Origin: Diprion similis
Lineage: Eukaryota > Arthropoda > Insecta > Hymenoptera > Diprionidae
DNA length: 64,000 nucleotides
Assembly: GCF_021155765.1 (NCBI RefSeq)
Contig: NC_060108.1
Coordinates: 16,207,025-16,271,024 of the forward strand
Direction of reading: 5' to 3'
Part shown: one piece after another, positions 59,450-64,000 of the stretch
How positions within the stretch are numbered: position 1 is the first letter of the stretch
How the letters are laid out: every line of letters starts with the position of its first letter
Translations under genes and position numbers: made by a program
The notes under the pieces: model-generated
The model's input: the letters and a program-made list of their open reading frames with translations, nothing else
The model's database searches: none
What the model was told of the DNA's origin: nothing

Positions 59450-62354
59450 ATATCCAGCGACGACGGCGATTCGTCTGGTTATCGCGGCGACGTAAACAAC
59501 CCAGGAGAACCCAGACTTTGTGTGTGCGGTGTGCTGCGCCGCGGTGTGTCGTGCAAGTGCAAACGCGTCTGCTAAATAAGTGGGAAGAGAGTCGAGTCGA
59601 GTCGCTCTCGGCCAGTCGCGGCTGCTTGTTTCTCCGAAACTGGGATAGATTTTTAACCCGTGTGTGTGCGTGCTGTGTCAAGTGTGAAGTGTGCGACGGC
59701 AATCGACGACGTCGCAACACTTCGACTCGGTGATTTTGTATATATCAACGTCGTCGCCTCTATGCACCACCTATGCCTGGTGACAATCGCTAAGCAATGT
59801 AACCCTCATCGTGACGTCACGTACCTAATCAAGTGCACACACACACATAGGTAGACGCAACTAAGGACGGGAACAGCGCGCCTCTCTACACGTATTATTA
59901 CACCCGTGGACCGTGGATCGTGGTAATATACGCGCAACATTTGTTATTCCTCCACGTTGTTGGTGCCCCATTACTTACGCGACTTGGACCAGTCTTCTAG
60001 TTATTACCTTACATTACATTCTTTCTCTCTGCGAAAATTGTTCGCAGAGCGCAACGCGTATACCTCTAACGATGCAATATCATACTACATAACAAGTGTG
60101 TGGGAGTGATTTTTTGCAATACGTATGAATTTAATAATAATACTCGCGTGAGTTTGAGAAGGAATATCAGAAGTCGGAGGGATTAAAAATCGTGACGACG
60201 ACGATGTTGTTGGGAATAATAGAACCCGAGATATTGAGTAATGAAAATTGATGTCAACACGTAAACGTGCTTACTTCAATTTCATTTCTATTCAATTCCA
60301 GTCTGCGTCGGATTACCGCGGTGTCGTCAAGTAGACGTAAAAAAGAAGGGACAATTTTTACAACGCGGTTGTCAGTCTCGCGAAACCAGTCAGTTCGTGA
60401 CTCTTCGTCGTGTCTGTCTACGTTATCCTTTCCGCTCTTTCTAGCCTCTCGAGATTCTAGTTTCTAGTTCATACTTTCGGAAGCAGTCCGAACGACGCGG
60501 GCCGCTCGTACCTGCTACATATATACATATTTTGCATCGCGTATCCGCAGTTTCAAGTTAATATTCTCGAATTTTCGCACGTGCAACGGCTCCCCTAGAT
60601 CCGGTGTCGCGATCAACAAAACTTCGCAGTAAACTAAACCTTCTGCTGTGCTGACTCTGGTGACTGACCAACCTACTTCCTTCGTACTTATCTGCGTGCA
60701 TTACATGCACACTCACTCGACTAATTGCAAGCCCGAATGGAAAAAAATGTATTACGCGATGAGGCTTAACGAAACTGATTGCGAGCCAAAAAACGCACGT
60801 AACAGCCATTATTCGATATTGCCGGAGGACAATGCGGCGTAAATCTGTTCTCCTTCTCGTTGTTCTAAACTCCCTTCTTCTTTCAATCTCAGAACATCCA
60901 ACGGTCGTCGCCGATTTCGAATCGAGGAAAGTGTCGTCGTAGCATTGTCGATCCATGCGCGAATCGTATTGATAATAGATAAAAGAAACGAGTGTTATCG
61001 TGTCGAAATCCGAGCATTTTAAATTACCGGATATCTCTTTCGACATTTGACAACTATTACTCCGCTGTCAAATAAGAAATCAACCAAATGCTTGAAAAAC
61101 TCAACGATTTCCGTTTTCGTAAAAGTCATCATGATCCCTCCCTCGCTTCTCAAGTCGTCGTCACGTCATTTCAGCTGTTTTAAGTCCGTTTCAATCAACG
61201 CTCTCCGTTCTTACCAAACAGAGTGATTTGTGGTTTGTGAGGTTAGGGTTACGAAACCTCTACTCCTCAGTTTCTACACCATCAATCCGGTCGAAAGAAA
61301 CATATTTATGTAATTTTCATTCACTCCGCTTCTGACGTATGCTTCTTTATTTTACTATTAATTTTCGAAAATTTCATTCTTTTACCGATAAATTTCTGAT
61401 CATCGTTTTAAACCCCCCCCCCCCCCCCCCCCCCAACACTAATTTGTTATCGGTGTTTTTCTTTTATTCGACGAACATATTGGGTTTCTCTGTGCAGATT
61501 TGGGTCGACGACGACGACGACGACGTGAATATTGAATCTAGGTCGGATGTGACGTGTTTTCTCTGACCTCCACGGATTTATACACGTATTATTTAAAAAG
61601 ATCGACGACGATATTTGTCTAACAATCAGTGTGCGCGTGTGTCCCGTGTCTGTGTTATACTACCGTTGCTCTTGCCACCGCGACTGACGAAGTAAAAAGC
61701 AGTGATTATTACATGTATAAGCAAAATATATGTACATATAATACATACGTGTGACTCCTCTACCATTTGGTTTTCTACGATAAGGAAGAAGAATTAATTA
61801 TTTTCATTATCCATGTAACTTGAAAAATTTATTTATATAAATTTAAACGTGGTGGGTGAAGAAGAAGAAGAAGAAAAAATTTTGTGGAGAAGAAACGCAA
61901 GTTGTGTTGATGCGGATAACACGGAGAAAAGAAGAGTGAAATACTTACCTACATGTACGTGTGTCTTGTGTGTATATTGCTATAGAAGGGGATTTATAAA
62001 ATGGTTCGTGCCGAGGCTGACTAGTGATAGTGGTGTTGTTTTTATATTTATAAATAAAAAATATACGTGATATACATATATATATATATATATATGTATG
62101 TATATATATATATTCGTACATGATTGTTAAAAAATAAAAAAATACTATTGCGAGAAAAGGAAATTAATCGATACGCTAACGAAGCGTAAAATAGTAAAGT
62201 GTAATATTTAAAAACTACTACTGCTCGAAGAAGAAAAGAAAGAAAGAAAGAAAGAAAAAAATCAACGACGACGAGTGTGTTGATCAGTTTAGTTTATAAC
62301 GTACATCAGTGATCACGGATTTCTCTTCGCTCTATCATCTCTCGCCCAACCTCG
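59450..62354 (+). promoter_or_regulatory. GC-rich promoter and long 5' leader of a plus-strand gene
   Basis: CpG-rich stretch with an initiator-like CCAGTCGCGG near 59612 and many short upstream ATGs. A C22 tract (61413-61434), GAC/GAA triplet runs and TA repeats also occur before the first credible coding start at 62355. The length suggests one or more untranslated exons. The start site is not defined from sequence. Confidence 0.35.
61413..61434 (+). repeat. Poly(C) tract, 22 bases
   Basis: Uninterrupted C22 in the leader/promoter region of the right-hand gene. The complementary G22 can form a G-quadruplex. Second such tract in the window. Confidence 0.9.
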
Positions 62355-62397
62355 ATGAGAGGAGGCACATGTCAATTGCTGCTGCTGAAAATGCAGG
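62355..62397 (+). CDS. Possible first coding exon of a gene running off the window
   Basis: ATG at 62355 opens MRGGTCQLLLLKMQ and ends in a CAGG|GTGAGT donor (62398), phase 1. The downstream exon is not found before 64000, so the intron would exceed 1.6 kb. The identity cannot be told from 14 codons. A purely untranslated exon is the alternative. Confidence 0.35.
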
Positions 62398-62706
62398 GTG
62401 AGTTTTTTTCACTTTATTCATACTCAGTCAATATATCTCTCTGTCTTTTTTCGGTTACAACCGTTGCCATACCCTTGAAAATATTGTAAAAATTCCAATT
62501 GCCCGAAGTAGTAGTAATATATATATATATATCAGATATATAGATACACATATACGAGTACATGTTACATATTTCGCATTGTGTAACGGTCTCCAACGTC
62601 GTCATCGTCATCGTCGTCGTCGTCGTCGTCGTCCTTATCCATCGTCGTTTCAGATCATCTATATAATCTGTATTTTCTAGAACGATCACGGCCGCAAGTA
62701 TATGAA

Positions 62707-62710
<4 letters not shown>

Positions 62711-62737
<27 letters not shown>

Positions 62738-62747
62738 TGTATGTATG
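62711..62747 (+). repeat. GTAT tetranucleotide microsatellite
   Basis: About nine perfect GTAT units followed by GACGTCAT. Within the putative intron. Confidence 0.9.
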
Positions 62748-63034
62748 ACGTCATAGAGACTTCAACTTCGTAGGTATATATTAAGTTGGTCGGTTTTTTT
62801 TTTTTTTTTATTTATTTATTTTTTATTTCTCTTTTTTTCTTTCCGTACTACGACGACAAGTTCAATTGATTAATATTAATAGGCAATACACGATACAAAA
62901 GGATATCGACAGCAATTAGCCCGTGTAACTCAACGACGAGCGTTGATTTATTATACTAATATAATTCTACAAATATCTAGCAACCACCGACTTCTCTATT
63001 ACATCCTTCGAGGTATTCGATGATTCGTTACAGT

Positions 63035-63040
<6 letters not shown>

Positions 63041-63125
<85 letters not shown>
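63041..63125 (+). repeat. Poly(A) run of 85 bases
   Basis: Uninterrupted A from 63041 to 63125. No poly(A) signal or coding remnant just upstream points to a processed retrocopy, and no clear target-site duplication flanks it. Could be the tail of an unrecognised retroelement insertion, an expanded homopolymer or an assembly artefact. Confidence 0.9.
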
Positions 63126-63127
<2 letters not shown>

Positions 63128-64000
63128 GCATAAATTGTAGAGCGCGGTGTAAATTTGCATTAAACATACCTACACATGTAAATTTTTTTCTTTTAAATAC
63201 TCCGAGCACAAGTTGTCACTGCAAGCAGTTCACAAATAAGTGAATATTATCTAGCCGGCCAGTCTTATCAGTCTGTAACGACATCGTTGAATATGCTGAG
63301 AAAAGTCGCCGCCTCCTCCGCCTTCTCCTACCGTCGTTCCGACGACGACGACCGCGACGACAACGACGACTACTACTTTATATAAATATACGTACGTAGG
63401 TATGTATTATTATGTATTGTAGATATACGCGCGCAGGTAATTTTTGCTCGCTTGCTTTTTACTCGTTGCAAGTGCCAAGTCAACCTCGGTTCAGTTCCGA
63501 GCATGCGGCTGACAACGAATACGTGACCTTAACCATTTCTTGATCTCTTTTAATACCTTGCCAATCTTTGTACCGTTGAGATCGTTATCGCGATGGGTGA
63601 ATTTCATAAGTTTCTTTCTCTTTTATTTTTATATATTCTTTCGTCCCGTGATACGAGATGCATTTTTTCACTTTTCACGTTTTAAAATATCAATTTATTA
63701 TCAAGGTATATATATATACATATATATGTATATACTTTTTTCAACAACGTCGTTTGTTTATACTCTAATCATCGGTATTGGACAGACTGCGAATAAGCAT
63801 TCTCTTCGTCCTTCTTAGAGACAGTTAGTTATGAAAGTTTTCCTCATCACGATTTTACTGCGCAAGAAATAACTCTAGCGTTAAAAGATTGAGAGACGGT
63901 GATACGGAGAAAACCGACCTTGTGTGTTCAACAATGTACCAAACTGTCGCACGTTATTATATCCACTCGTTTTTAATTTAAATGTAAAAAACAAAAAAAA

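Larger units (their letters stand above)
62398..64000 (+). other. Probable first intron rich in simple repeats, to the window end
   Basis: Holds TA repeats (about 62517-62532), a GTC/GTCATC triplet array (about 62598-62632), (GTAT)n at 62711-62747 and an 85-base A run (63041-63125). CGACGA repeats lie at about 63340-63370. No coding sequence supported. Confidence 0.45.

Noticed and set aside
60558-61046. 162-codon minus frame
   Set aside because: It lies antisense to the GC-rich leader of the right-hand gene. Composition is low-information (Arg/Ser-rich), with no domain and no splice support.

Overview
This window is arthropod nuclear DNA, most likely from an insect and plausibly a hymenopteran. 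It is AT-rich and has many short GT-AG introns (about 60-400 bp), TCAGT-type initiators and a few TTAGG-like tracts. It also holds a secreted C-type lectin of a type I associate with insect cuticle. Species cannot be fixed from sequence alone. Gene models below were built by hand from splice sites, reading phase and family recognition. Every complete multi-exon model closes in frame.

Layout, left to right. PPP1R11 (-, 1515-4382) has the complete SUGCT gene (-, 2473-3908) inside its first intron. Next is an orphan, apparently intronless Cys/His-rich gene (+, 6090-6983). A dense block dominated by translation genes follows: RBM18 (+), MRPS25 (-), AARS1 (+), MTG2/OBG GTPase (-), an FDXACB1-like methyltransferase/FDX-ACB protein (-), then the endosomal adaptor STAM (+, 19984-23288). 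From about 24.4 to 34.4 kb I see no gene. A secreted C-type lectin (+, 34770-42466) spans a 6.7 kb intron. It is followed by RPP30 (+), FAM122/PABIR (-), a GCHFR-like gene (+, 3' end unresolved), a BED zinc-finger gene (+), a second GCHFR-like gene (+) and ANKRD39 (+). The last 5 kb looks like the long 5' leader, first coding exon and first intron of a plus-strand gene that continues past the window, with many simple repeats.

The most striking observation is in AARS1. Its last exon encodes the normal C-Ala end and then, without interruption, a complete GST-like domain resembling the N-terminal half of eEF1B-gamma. The predicted protein is 1195 residues, against about 968 for the human enzyme. 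GST-like domains are the docking modules of multi-synthetase complexes and of the eEF1B complex, so this alanyl-tRNA synthetase may have gained a docking or dimerisation module. The same gene has two GC-AG introns and two overlapping upstream ORFs. Other points worth a check are a probable TG 3' splice site in RBM18, the same-strand nesting of SUGCT in PPP1R11, the two GCHFR-like genes flanking a BED gene, and the orphan Cys-rich gene.
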